Assembly: GCA_963277665.1 (NCBI GenBank)
Contig: OY728153.1
Span: forward strand, 275,254,250-275,318,249
Reading direction: 5' to 3'
Source of the DNA: Viscum album
Lineage: Eukaryota; Streptophyta; Magnoliopsida; Santalales; Viscaceae
Length of the DNA: 64,000 nt
Under the pieces are notes generated by a model. The model saw nothing but the letters and a program-made list of their open reading frames with translations. It ran no database searches and had not been told where the DNA came from. The position numbers and the translations under genes were made by a program. Below are positions 25,280-36,340 of this stretch, in pieces (positions within the stretch are counted from its first letter, which is position 1; every line of letters starts with the position of its first letter).

Positions 25280-25900
25280 TCATAATTTATCACTATTAAT
25301 TATTTTGATTAAAAAAGTTGTTTTTAATTAAAATTTAGTAATTTTCACTATTCATCAAAATATTAAAGTTATCCGAAAAGTTCCAAAATTTCACCCTAGG
25401 ATAAATTCGATATTCCGAATCCAAAAATGAATTCCATTTTGAGAGATAAAATTTCAAAAAGTAGGTATTACTATTTATAACGGCTAGTTTGATCGGTTGT
25501 GGTGTGTGTTAAAACTCGAAGTTGCGTACAACACACGCTACTGTATTATTCAAAGGAAAGCGTACCGTGGAAGCTTGGGATGTTTCATTTTAATTTTTTG
25601 ATGTCCCCATTTAGTCAAAAAGTTTAAAATATTGTATTTAAAAAGGGTTCACTATTAAAAGTTGACAAAAGTGCAATACTGAAAATGAATTTGTTCTTGC
25701 ATTATGTCTAAGAAACTCATAATATGGATTCTAAAATTATAAGGATTATATAAAGTTTAAAATTTAGTTAATACTATTCATAACCTCTTTTGAATGGCTT
25801 TTTTGGTAAGTCATGGTGTGATTGAACTCGGTGTTACATGTAGTGCAAGTTATTGAATTGTTTTGAAGAAGTACACACTATGAAGTCTTGGGGTGTTACA
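25280..25900. repeat. Duplicated U3 terminus in LTR B (two copies of about 310 bp)
   Basis: The last 310 bp ends TGAAGTCTTGGGGTGTTACA; the preceding block ends GGAAGCTTGGGATGTTTCA. Both contain a TTACTATTTATAACGG/CTATTCATAACC start, a GTGGTGTG/ATGGTGTG stretch, AACTCG(A/G)(A/T)GTT and a following run of about 60 bp of related order. Divergence is high, so the duplication is old or represents two LTR ends side by side. Confidence 0.6.
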
Positions 25901-27011
25901 GTTAAGGTAATTTTATATTATTATAATATTCCTTTTACCTTGAATTACTCTATTTACCTTTAATCGCAGTAAATAAAAGTCAAAAGTTACTATTCACAAA
26001 AAAATTATTTTCATCTTATTGAACCACATTTTACTTACTAATAACAACCATGTTTCTAGGATTTTCAAAATTCAATTCACAGAAATGGTAAATTTTTATT
26101 TAAATGAAAAAGTCGGATTTTTAACTACTACTTAGTGGTTTCACTATTCATCAAAAATTGAAGTTTTTCATAAAAATACCAAAAATTCAGCCTAATTTAT
26201 ATTTTATATTCCAAATTCAAAAATTATGTCTATTTTACCAAATTAAAAATGTAGAATTTGGATTAATTAATTTAAAATTAATTCTCGTTGTTAAAATAAA
26301 TAGCGTGTTTTCAAGAAACAATAACTATCAAAAGATTGACACTTGTTTATGTATAATTTCAAAGTGAAATTAATTCCAATGACCAAAATTTTATTAAAGG
26401 GTGAAAATATAATCTAATTATACTTCAAAACAAATTTAAAATATAATCTAACCATATAAATAAATTATATTAAAAGGTAGTTTTGAATTAAAATACATTA
26501 TTTCTCATTATTCATAAAAAAGTGAATATTATTAGAAAAATACCAAAAATTTACCCAAAGTTAATTTTGATGACCTGATTCTGAAGAATAATTTTATTTT
26601 TTCAAATGGAACATATAAAAGTGTCCAAAACTATATTTAAAGAGGGTTCACCATTAGAAGGCAGTAAATTAACCCTTTAAAGTAAATTATGTTTAAAATT
26701 AGATTCATTCAAATTTTAAGCCTCCAAATTTTATTGGAAAAATGTAAAAACATTTAACAAGAATATATAATCATTTTTTATTTAGTTATGTTCATTATCT
26801 CCATTACAACTGCTATGTGTTAACTACCATTTAAAATAATAATATTATATTATTAGTGTGCAACGTTAGATTTCAAAGAAACTTGTTGTTGTGTATTGGG
26901 TATACCATTGAACATAGTGTCCCCTTTAAAGTATAATTAATATTTAGTTTACAAATATTAATAAATATAAAAAATTTCATGTTCTTTATTTACCTGGGAT
27001 ATTACAAAGAT

Positions 27012-27600
27012 CTTGTCATCTGACGCCTGCTAGTTGCAGCAGACATCTCAACTCTGTTGCACCCACTGCCAAAACTGGCCAACTTGCACCCCTCTGATAG
27101 AAATATCTCTGTCTCTAGTGCTTTCTCCTTCACCTTGCAAGAGGTGGGGATACACAATGTCACTGTAATGGAAAAAATCTCTTTTATGGAGACCGTTATC
27201 AAACTTTCATGCCTGGAAGTTGTTGTCATGGATCATGTCCATAGAGTAGCATGCAAGGTATGTGAACCTAGTCGCGTACTCATCCACCTTCATCCCTCCC
27301 TTATAAAATTGAAGGATCTTATGAATTCAAACAGAGCACGAGTAGGAGGGGTAGTACTCATAACGAAACAGCTGTTGTAAGTAATCCCACGAGAGTATTG
27401 ACTCATCGTGTATATGAGTAATCGAACTCAACCAACGTCTAGCTGCTCCATGGAAAATAAAAGTTTCCAAAGACACCATATGATTTGTCGATGTATGAAT
27501 AATCCTAAAGAGGTGGACCACTAACTCTAGACAAACCTCTGCTACCTAAGGGTTTGGATCACCATGAAACCTCAGCGATCTCTATCACTGGAACTTATGA
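27012..27600 (-). pseudogene. Gypsy element E gag (retrotransposon gag domain), decayed
   Basis: Minus-strand frames between about 27560 and 27040 give, in order, SLETFIFHGAARRWLSSI, SILSWDYLQQLFRYEYYPS, then after frame changes FYKGGMKVDEYATRFTYLA and KFDNGLHKRD. These match the order of the plant gypsy gag domain (the FLxGEAxxWW, W..F...F...Y.P, and F..LKQGxMSVxEYxxxFxxL blocks followed by KFxxGL). The aligned frames carry stops and shifts. The zinc knuckle that should follow is at 18384-18432, on the other side of solo LTR A, confirming that A split one gag gene. A capsid-like function is known for the family; this copy cannot make it. Confidence 0.75.
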
Positions 27601-28119
27601 AGTTCACTCAGCCTTCTCACTTCCTCAACCTTCTCTACTAGGGATATCTGCTGCTCAATGGGTGGGGTGTTGCTAACTACCCACCTGGAGAAAGTGGGTT
27701 GCATGATGGATCCTGAACTGAGGCCTCATCGCTCACGGGATCATCATCATGAACTAGAGTTAGTATCCTAGTTGGCTATCATCATGGAGGCATCCGGAAT
27801 GTTATCAAGGAGTACAGTAGTCGGATGAGAATATATATATATATATATCAAAAACAATGGAGAGATAACTCAAGAAGTAAAATAAAAGTCTCAATCATAT
27901 ATGATTCATGTACCATTGTTCCCTACAACAAGTGTCTCAGGGTTCCGAGTCTACAATCAGGTAATCATGGTCCTAATGAATAGATACGTCGGCCGCTCAT
28001 ACCATCATTAGACTCCCTAGCCCGAGAGCCTCTCTCGAGACATTTCAAAAATATTTCCCTAAACCCAACCAACAACTTTTTATAGAAACATCTAAACAAT
28101 GTATCAAGGGTCAAACCAC
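27600..28119 (-). mobile_element. Leader of gypsy element E between PBS and gag
   Basis: No recognisable frame. It contains an (AT)9 tract at 27831-27848. Position between the primer-site complement and gag identifies it as the 5' leader and the start of gag. Confidence 0.5.
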
Positions 28120-28132
28120 CTCTAATACCACT
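28120..28132 (-). other. Primer-binding-site complement of element E
   Basis: CTCTAATACCACT, the complement of an AGTGGTATTAGAG site of initiator-Met type. The LTR begins about 3 bp further on (TCACGACCCGACCC, a mutated TGTCACGACCC start). Confidence 0.6.
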
Positions 28133-28133
28133 T

Positions 28134-31100
28134 TTTCACGACCCGACCCATGATGGGGCTTGATCTGCAACTACCCTAATCCCGCCTCCATAGGCTATGG
28201 GTTGGTGACTAGCATCGAAGGCATAACAAACTCGAGGAGGCCTTTTCCCAGGAACCTATACACACACACAACCAACTCAATGAAAAAGTGCAGAGGGAAA
28301 AATAAAAAAGGATACAAAACTACTATAAATAAACCAAAAATATGCATCAACCTCTAAATAGTACAAGTAAAGGTGTTATAAAGTAAACTGAAAGGAAAAG
28401 GGGGGAAAATACACACCCAACCAGAAAAGTTCCACAACCTAGAAACAGATGAAGAAAGTAAAATAGCTTGGAGAGTCCCACTACTGAATCCCAAGCTACG
28501 ACCACCACACGTGGTCCAATCTCCCATTTCCCTAATCTCCTCTGAGGTCACAATCAACATGTACGTCATCTGCAAGGGAACACCATGTATAGGAAAAACC
28601 TAATAAGGGGTGAGTTTAAAAATACTCAGTAGGATGCTCTGAAGGCTCAAGGGAGAAAAAATATAGGTATTTTAGAGGGAAGTGGTATATAGAACAAGGT
28701 ACAATAAAAGAGTATAGCTCAACCCCACAAGAGAGTGAAGTAAACTCATCCAAAGAACAAGGAGCTATAAATGGTGAGAAGATGAACTTCTCATCGAGTA
28801 TTTTCTACCTATAGTAGGAGAGTACACTCATCTAACCACAAGAAGCTAAACATGGAAATCACATGGCATACCCTGTGTGTCTTTACCTCTCCTAGAAGGA
28901 TAGTAACCAAAACCCAAGGAGTGGGCACTGGTAGTAGAATATATATATACTCAGTTAAGGAACCCCAAATGAGAGAGTAAGGATATCTCCATCTCATATC
29001 TCAACCCAGGAAGAGAGTCTTTAACAGTCTCAAAAGTCACCACCATCAATACCCATCATCCTACATGTTAGCTCTGAATTGAAAGTCAAAGGGACTCAAT
29101 CACCACACCTTGATACTATCTACTTTGGGTGGCATTGTCTCGCCCTCACGATTTTAGGTTGCATCACAAGGATGTGTCTTGGTAGGAAAATTGTCCCTCT
29201 TTCTCGAGATTCCAAAGTCATGTAAAATCATGTCTCGTCACTATCACACAGTCGAGAGGTCAGGTTACAAGGTCGAGGACCCATGCTCAGCCCGGCTGAA
29301 GGGTTCGACTCTAGTATCGAGGACCCATGCCCAGCCCAGCTGGAGGTTTCCACTCTAGTGTCATTGAGGACACATCCCTAACCCGGAGAGAGGGTTCAAC
29401 TTAGAAAAGATCAAGGACCCATGCCCAGCTTGGCTGGAGGGTTCCACTTGAAACTACAATTGAGGACCACTTCCCATACCAACTGGTGGTAAACCTAGAT
29501 CTTCTCTAGCCATCCATGTTAGATGGTACCTCTTGAAAAAACATTCAAGAACTCTGTCCATCCCTATTAGATGGTAACTCTCAGAAAATCATCAAGGAAT
29601 ACTATATATCCCTACTATATGGTACCTCTTAGAAGAACAACACTACAATCGTCGAGTGCCACCCCAAATAGATGTCACGTCACACCCAGAACATCTTACA
29701 TCATAACTCAGAATCTACTACGGAGGTCACCATCATGCTCCACATGGGAAAAACTCAGGATAGGCTACTCACGGTCCAAAATCTGAGTCTAGAAGGAGTT
29801 ATGAGGGATAGAGGATTCATAAAGTAGAACATGGTGCATGTGGGCCCCACATGTCATGGGTCCCCATCTCCTCTTCTAGACATGTACCTAACCATTCTTG
29901 GGTACTAAATTGTGAACAAGTATCTCTAGGCGCACCAGTGTACTCCCAGAGTACATGTAACATCTAGACAAAAGTTTGATGAGTGCGCGACACACGTCGT
30001 TAATTCAAAGGGTCAAAAGCATAACTTTACTGACACGCCTCCTCAATAGCCCAAAAAATTTTACGGAATCTCTTCATACATCTTATCCACTATCATAAGA
30101 GCTGGAGATGACCCAAGTCATGGGTTCTCTTCAAACATGTCAAAAGGATCTTCCATCGGTATTCATTTTGTGTCTCTATATTTAATGAGATCATGAATAA
30201 GGCCTTGTGCGTACAAACAGATCAAACCATCATGATCATTAGGAAAAAATGCACAGGATTGACTATTCATTCACCCGCAATGGACTCTCGGTGGAAAAGT
30301 TGCATGCCTCTACATTATGCCTGAAAGACGTCTCATGGGGCCCACACCTTGGTCCCGAAACAAAGTAAATGGATTGTGCCATTGCGATCCTCACAAAAAA
30401 TACATGATATGGACTGCTCATTCATCCAAAATGGATACCTGGTGAAAAAGATGCATTTCACTATAACACATGTGTATCAGGCCTCATGGGGCCCACACCC
30501 CTACTTTAGTTTAACCACCCAAAAGCCATCTTGAAAATCTCTCCTAATGGCCAGGGTCGCGCCTCCACTGACGGTGCACTAATCGGACACCACATGTAGG
30601 TGCCACGTCCGAAACAAAAAGTCTGAATAATAATATTAATATTATTAATAATAATAATAATAAATCTTGACATTTTGTGTAATCGAAAAATAAAACCTAA
30701 TCTTAAAAGTCCCAAACTGATCTTAAAATATCCACCTCAATTATAGGGATGTTTGTCCATATACGGCATGTCATTCAGACGTGCCATTTAGGAGATAAGG
30801 GCGTTTGAAGGTGTTTAGGACTAGTTTGGGTCGATCCGGCCCAAACTAACCAAACCCATCAACCTGGGCCATCCCGATTTTGTTCCGCTAGCCCACAGCC
30901 TACTTGCCGCTGGCCCGACTTGTGCGTCGTAAGCCTGACCCGCTGTCGTCGACTCGGCTCGGCCTCTGCGGCCTACTCTAAAGGTGCACCACCCTATGGC
31001 CCCCACTGCACTGTGTCAAAGCAGTAGCCCCACATCGCTCATATCTTGGTTGGCTACCCATCCCCGCCCCGTAGTGCCCGCCTGACCTCGCTCCGCCAGT

Positions 31101-32303
31101 GCCCTCCAACATCGGCCTGCTGAGCTCCAGTCGTCACTCTAACGTGCTCTGACTACCTCCACTCAGTCGCCTTTGTCCTAGCTCGAACCACCTCGTACTC
31201 CAGCCATCACACCCCTGTCGTCGGTTCCTCAGCCCAACGCACCACTGTGGTGCCATAACGCTCTGTCATGCCTCCCTTTGGGGTTGTCGCACGCCACTGC
31301 TGCCTGTCGGCCTTGCTCCGGTGGTCCCTTTCGCGGACCACCGCGACTTCACCGATTGCCCAAAAATTATTCTGAGGCCAGTCCTATGATCCTCAGGTCA
31401 ATCTCTTCACAGCCTTAAGCTTCACATAATGATCCATTGGAGTTTTTATGCATCGAATAAAATTGACGACGAATGCCACGAAGAACAATGAAGAACGTGG
31501 ATAAAAAAAGGATATCTAGCATGGATTGATGGTCGTGTTTGTGCGGCCATCAACAAAGATAATTAAAATGATGAAACAATTTAACAATGAATGTATTTTC
31601 TATTAAAATTCAATTAAAGGTTCAAATGAAAAAAAATCCTACCTCGATTCATCCGTTCAGCGTTGTAGATGCATCCACGACGCTCCTTCTTTGATCTAAC
31701 AAGGTTCTGGTGGAGATCTCTCCATGATTTGATGAAGAACGATTAAGAAAATTTGGTAGGGAAAGAGAGATAGGAGAGAGAGGGAATTAGGTAAAACCCT
31801 AATCCTTAACTCTTAAAATTCTATTTATAAAAGCCCTGCTCAGCACAGAATCCAAAATTCCTGCACCCCCTCTTTTTATGTTGTGCCTAGGAAAAACACC
31901 ACATTCCAAACTCAATGGCGGTCTTGGATTTCCAATCTGATTCCCTTTTTGAAAGTTATTGGATTATGTGTTTGAGATAAAATAATTAAGTTTAATTATT
32001 TTATTTATAATTTTTCCCCTAGGTGGCGTTTTCCACAGAAGTCCCAAGTCGGTGAAAGTTATACCCCGCATAGGGTAAACACCATGTTCCTGACTAAACT
32101 GTGGCCTTGGATTTCTGATCTGAGCTACCATTTGATATATATCTTGTTTATGTAATGTGTATAGTAAGAAAATACTTAATATTTTTATAAAATTAATTCT
32201 AGGCACACTGGGCCTCAGAATTGCATGTCATCTTAGCACCTAGCTCTTTAATTATATATAGAAATATTACAAAGTCTTACAAGGTAAAACTGGGTCTCTA
32301 TAA
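28134..32303 (-). mobile_element. 5' LTR of gypsy element E, about 4.17 kb
   Basis: Bounded on the left by the primer-site complement and on the right by TCTCTATA at 32303, equivalent to TCTCTACA at 16718. Order matches the 3' LTR throughout, apart from the missing D insertion and the 800 bp lost there. It contains the same minisatellites (29272-29455 and 29518-29635), a GC-rich block (30820-31350) and a minus-strand TATA-like box at 31818-31833. Small open frames here are chance frames within the GC-rich block. Confidence 0.8.
31818..31833 (-). promoter_or_regulatory. TATA-like box of LTR E (5' copy)
   Basis: The minus strand reads CTTTTATAAATAGAAT; it matches 16234-16249 in the other LTR. 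Confidence 0.45.
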
Positions 32304-33050
32304 GAAGTTTTGATACTAGTGTGATCAAATTATATGCTCAATGTCTCTTTTTTGACTTTTTTAAAATGAACTTTCCAACAGAATTCCATAGCCATGGACT
32401 TAATTAGGAAGTTTATTTTCTATAAAAGGGTCGAATATATAAACTTCCATTAAAGAAGAGAAGGGGAAAATCCCTCCTCAACTTATTCATTAATGAAATA
32501 TTATTCATGACACACCCAGCATATCATACTTCACTGCCAGAATATGTCATCATGGTTTCCATCAATACATAAAAGTATGTGACTCATGATATACATTAAT
32601 AATAATCTTAAAGTCTACGGATCATTAAAAATTTACCATAGATAATAACATCCAATGATACATATAAATATGGATTTCTTATTGGCAGGTCAAGTTTTCA
32701 AAACCTCCTTCTCTTAGAAATTACTGAGGGAAACCTTGATGAGAAGAAGTCTCAATGTCTTATGAACTTTATACCCTTAATAGCTTATATCATATATGTC
32801 CCATCATACAATATCATTTGTCCATATAACATGTATTTATGAATACTGTCATAGAACTTATAGGTTCTCATCATAGTGGAGAACTATTTTGAGGTTTTAG
32901 TGCAATAGGTACCCTTAGGACATTAACACATACAATGTCACACAGAATAAAAAATATGGAGTGATAAGAACTTTATTAATATTAAAAACCATGAATATAT
33001 GTAATAATAAAGTACCTAGAAGTTGGTTTTAGGGAACCAAATCTACTAGT
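32304..33050 (-). mobile_element. Partial second LTR of copia element Cop1
   Basis: Same landmarks and order as 9709-10443: ATGTCTCTTTTTTGAC, CACCCAGCATATCATAC, a CATGATATACATTAATAATAA stretch, CTCCTTCTCTTAGAA, AAAACCATGAATATA and AAGTTGGTTTTAGG. The internal edge abuts LTR E directly, so the primer site and inner end of this LTR are gone. Together with 9450-11140 it shows that E lies inside Cop1. Confidence 0.65.
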
Positions 33051-34830
33051 GAGACAGAGAAGATAAAGGAATAGAAGGAAAGAATAATAAAATCAAGAAA
33101 GATTACCATAGCTCGTATTGTTTTGATCCCATGAGAGAAAAGGATTAAAATATACATATAAGAATTCTCAAAATCACCAAAAAAAATCTTCCATGCGTCT
33201 TGGTTGTTGTATATGAGAGAAAAACATAATGACAATAGAGAGGGTATCTCGATTAATAATTTACTATATTTGACCAAACCATGGTGTTCTTTTCTATGAC
33301 CACATCATGGTTTTTATTATTCAACCATGATATGAAAACCATAGTGTTCTAAATACACTTACCTTCTTAAATTTATCTAATTGTTTCCTTATTAAATTTA
33401 TGGAACTGAAAAAAAAAACCATGATATAAAAAAATACCACATCGCACCATCCTCAAATCTCATTCAACCCATGGCATGAAACCGCGTGGTTTGTTCTATA
33501 AAGCACATCCTTTTATAATCCATGATGAAAAACCACAACATTTTTATTCTTAGTTTCCAACTATAGGTTTGATAAAATATATTTCCAAATTCATTGTAAC
33601 CATTTTTCATAAACCATGTCATACTTCTCAAAACCATTATGTAATCTCACCCCAAAATGATCAATAAAAATTATAAATCTCCCTTCACCTAAACAATGAA
33701 CAATACCAAATTGAGACTATAAACCATGATATAGCAAGCACACCATGACATAATGAGATTAACACTATAGTTTGGTTTTCCTCAAAAACTCAAAATTTCA
33801 ACTTAACTTCTACAATTCTCCATCAAGATCACTCTTTCCTTTTCCAAAACCTTGAAATTTAAATTAGAATAAACTTTGAAAATATGTAACTTCATATCTC
33901 CTATACAAAAATTCCTTAAATCATGTATTTAACTGGATAACATCGTAAAAAAATGACCTTCGTACATTTCTTTGATGGTTTTCCATCCACAATAATAATT
34001 TGATCCTTTTCTTATAAATCTGGATCTATAAAGAGATCTAGAGAAAATTTTGAACAAAGGGTAGCCAATATTTAAAGAAGGCTAAAACCCATACATTAAT
34101 ATTGTGTGTATAATTCCTTCTTATATGTTATCAAGTGAATTCCATAATCATTAATGAATAAAAAATAACCAAATCATATATAAGTAATAAATTTGTGAAA
34201 TATAGTAATTGGTACTCAATTTTACCAATTTTATTTTACTTGTATGTATACATACACCACTTTAAGTTTAGATGCAGAATTACATCTATATAATATGAGA
34301 TGCCTTGAAATACTTACAAGGCATTTAACCAACATGAAATTAAATAAATATAATAACTTATAACTTCCTACATTTGTAACTAATTATATTAACCACAAAA
34401 GCAATGGAGAGTAATCTAGGTTGAAGTATCTCTATTCCAGACAACTGTCATTTTTCACTAACAACTAATTTTATACTGATAGAGTCAAGAACATGTAACT
34501 TGTTGGTGTCTAAGTTAGTACATTACCTAAACCAATGATCATATAGTAATAGGAAATAAATAGAGTCTACACATTTCTATATTATACACAACAACATTAG
34601 GAATTACATATAGAAAAATATCTATCACTTTAAAATCCTACTTATATTATATAATTTTATCTTAAAATAACAATTTATGGGAATTAATTAGTAAAAATTC
34701 AAAAAATACATCAACAATAGCATATGTACGAAATTGCTACCATGAATAATGTAACTAATATGTGTTCACTCATTTTTAACCAACTTTTGATCATTTATAA
34801 TTACCCTTAGAGTCATGATGATTACTTTTT
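33051..34830. other. Non-coding AT-rich stretch with clustered ACCATG motifs
   Basis: Between about 33275 and 33775, AACCATGATAT and its inverse ATCATGGTTT or CATGGTTT, with close variants, occur more than ten times in both orientations. No frame of interest. The rest (33790-34830) has no visible gene, repeat or terminus. Confidence 0.45.
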
Positions 34831-34879
34831 ATGTATGTTAAAAAGGATTTTTATCAAAAAACTATCAATTCAAAATGTC

Positions 34880-36340
34880 ATAATTGGTTTTATACATCCC
34901 TTTTCATAGATCCATCCCCTCAGTCCCAAGCACTAGTACTCTTCCTCTATAATATGGTTTTAATAGTTTATGCAAAAAATAATAATACTTTATCTATATG
35001 GTTTAATAATCATCTTTCATAGTTTAATAGTACACCTCCACATTTGAACATTTTACTTCCGTATTTAAAGATATTTTAAAAAAAACAATAAAAACAAAGA
35101 GAAATGATATCCAAAAAAATAATACCACTATGGGAGAGCTTATCCCATACCCTAGAGATGGTCTATAATATAATTGAATGATTATCAAGGATCAAAATAA
35201 GTTTATCATTGATGTTAGAAATTTTACCACCCAATTTATAAATTTTAATAGTGATATTCCAAATTTTAACACATATATTCTAGAATGTAACAGCTATATG
35301 AAAAATTCAAAAAAAATAATAAGGTAATAAAAAATTGTAAATGATAATAAAAATTAATTAAAAATAAAAAATCATAGTATAATACAAAATTAGCACGAAG
35401 ATTGTACCAAAATTACATTTTTTAGTCAAACATGTTATCAAAATGATTTAACACTCCACTTACACATTTCAACGGTCCGATTTTTCATTTCAACACCTCA
35501 CTTCTATATTTTGAGATATTTTTAAAAAATATATATATAGTGATAAAAACATATAGTAATCACATCCAAAGCAATTAATACCACCACTAGGGGAGATTAA
35601 CCTTTACCCTAAATATTTTCCATAAAATAATTGATTACCTAAAAATTATTTCACCACTTAAATTAGAAATTTTAATAGTTAATTTTTATATTATAACACT
35701 ACGATTCCATACTCTAACACAAGAATTATAAAATTTAACAATTGTTTGAAAAAATATCAATAATAAAGAAATATAAGGCTATTAAATATACAACATTAAA
35801 GAATAAAAAGAGGGGGCATGTAGAATCTACCATATAACCCCTATAATAATATCCTATAGATTTTCATGGAAAACATTAGTCAACACTTTATCTACATAAT
35901 TAGACAAGCATGTCCTACAATTTAATAGTTTAGTCCCACATTTTAACACTTCGCCTCCAAATTTTAATAAATATTTAAAAAAATATTATAATAATTCTTG
36001 AGAAAGAACCAAATTTATATGAATGACTTCGCATGTAAAAAAATACTTCAATATAATACTTGTGAGTGTTTGTAGTCGATTTATATATTTTAATTATTGG
36101 CATCCTATTTTAACAATTCCATTTCAAATTTTAGAACTTGTATGAAAATAAATTAAAGGAACATAAAAAAAATTATTTCAGTCGAAAAAATAGAAGAATA
36201 TTGTAGTGGTGGTGGTAGGAGTGTACCAAAAAATACCCAACAGACTCTAAATTACAAATGAGTGATTGGTCATGCAAAAAATAATAATTTTAATATAATT
36301 CTTAATTATTTTAACACTCCTCACCAAAAAAAAATTAAAA
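34880..36340. repeat. Diverged tandem array, unit about 430-460 bp, three to four copies
   Basis: A landmark (CCTCCACATTTGAACATTTTACTTC, ACCTCACTTCTATATTTTGAG, GCCTCCAAATTTTAATAA) recurs near 35034, 35500 and 35953. A second (AAATTTTAATAGTGATATTCC and relatives) recurs near 35240, 35668 and 36085. A third (AATACCACTATGGGAGAGCTTA, AATACCACCACTAGGGGAGATTA) recurs near 35122 and 35578. Copies differ by an estimated 25-35%. No coding potential. A fragment of a fourth unit is visible near 36290. Confidence 0.7.

Larger units (their letters stand above)
22231..25900 (-). mobile_element. Solo LTR B, 3670 bp, nested in LTR A
   Basis: Ends are TGTAAC and GTTACA, flanked by GTTAA at 22226-22230 and 25901-25905. 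Across the junction, LTR A continues without a gap (GACAAGTGTTAA joined to GGTAATTTTATATT), matching B's own internal GACAGGTTTTAGGGTAATTTT at about 24897. B therefore jumped into a relative. Minus orientation from TTATAAAAGGGC at about 24004. No interior domain is attached. The U3 end seems duplicated: a second terminus-like GAAGCTTGGGATGTTTCA lies at about 25571-25588. Confidence 0.9.
18524..27006 (-). mobile_element. Solo LTR A, about 4.8 kb without its nested insertion
   Basis: It starts TGTAATGCCCC and ends GGGATATTACA, with a perfect AAGAT duplication outside. Removing nested LTR B with one duplication copy (22231-25905, 3675 bp) leaves about 4808 bp. Minus orientation is set by a TATAAAA box on the minus strand at 21704-21710 with leader-like sequence after it. 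It is related along much of its length to B (shared: GGGGTGAGCTCAAAT, GCGGAA, GAATGCATGAT, AGGCCTCGTGCCAAGAC, ATCTCACGGGAATAA, GGCTCCATGGGGTCCCAAAATTGA). No gag-pol is attached, so it is a solo LTR or a very long LTR-like unit. It sits inside the gag region of element E. Confidence 0.85.
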
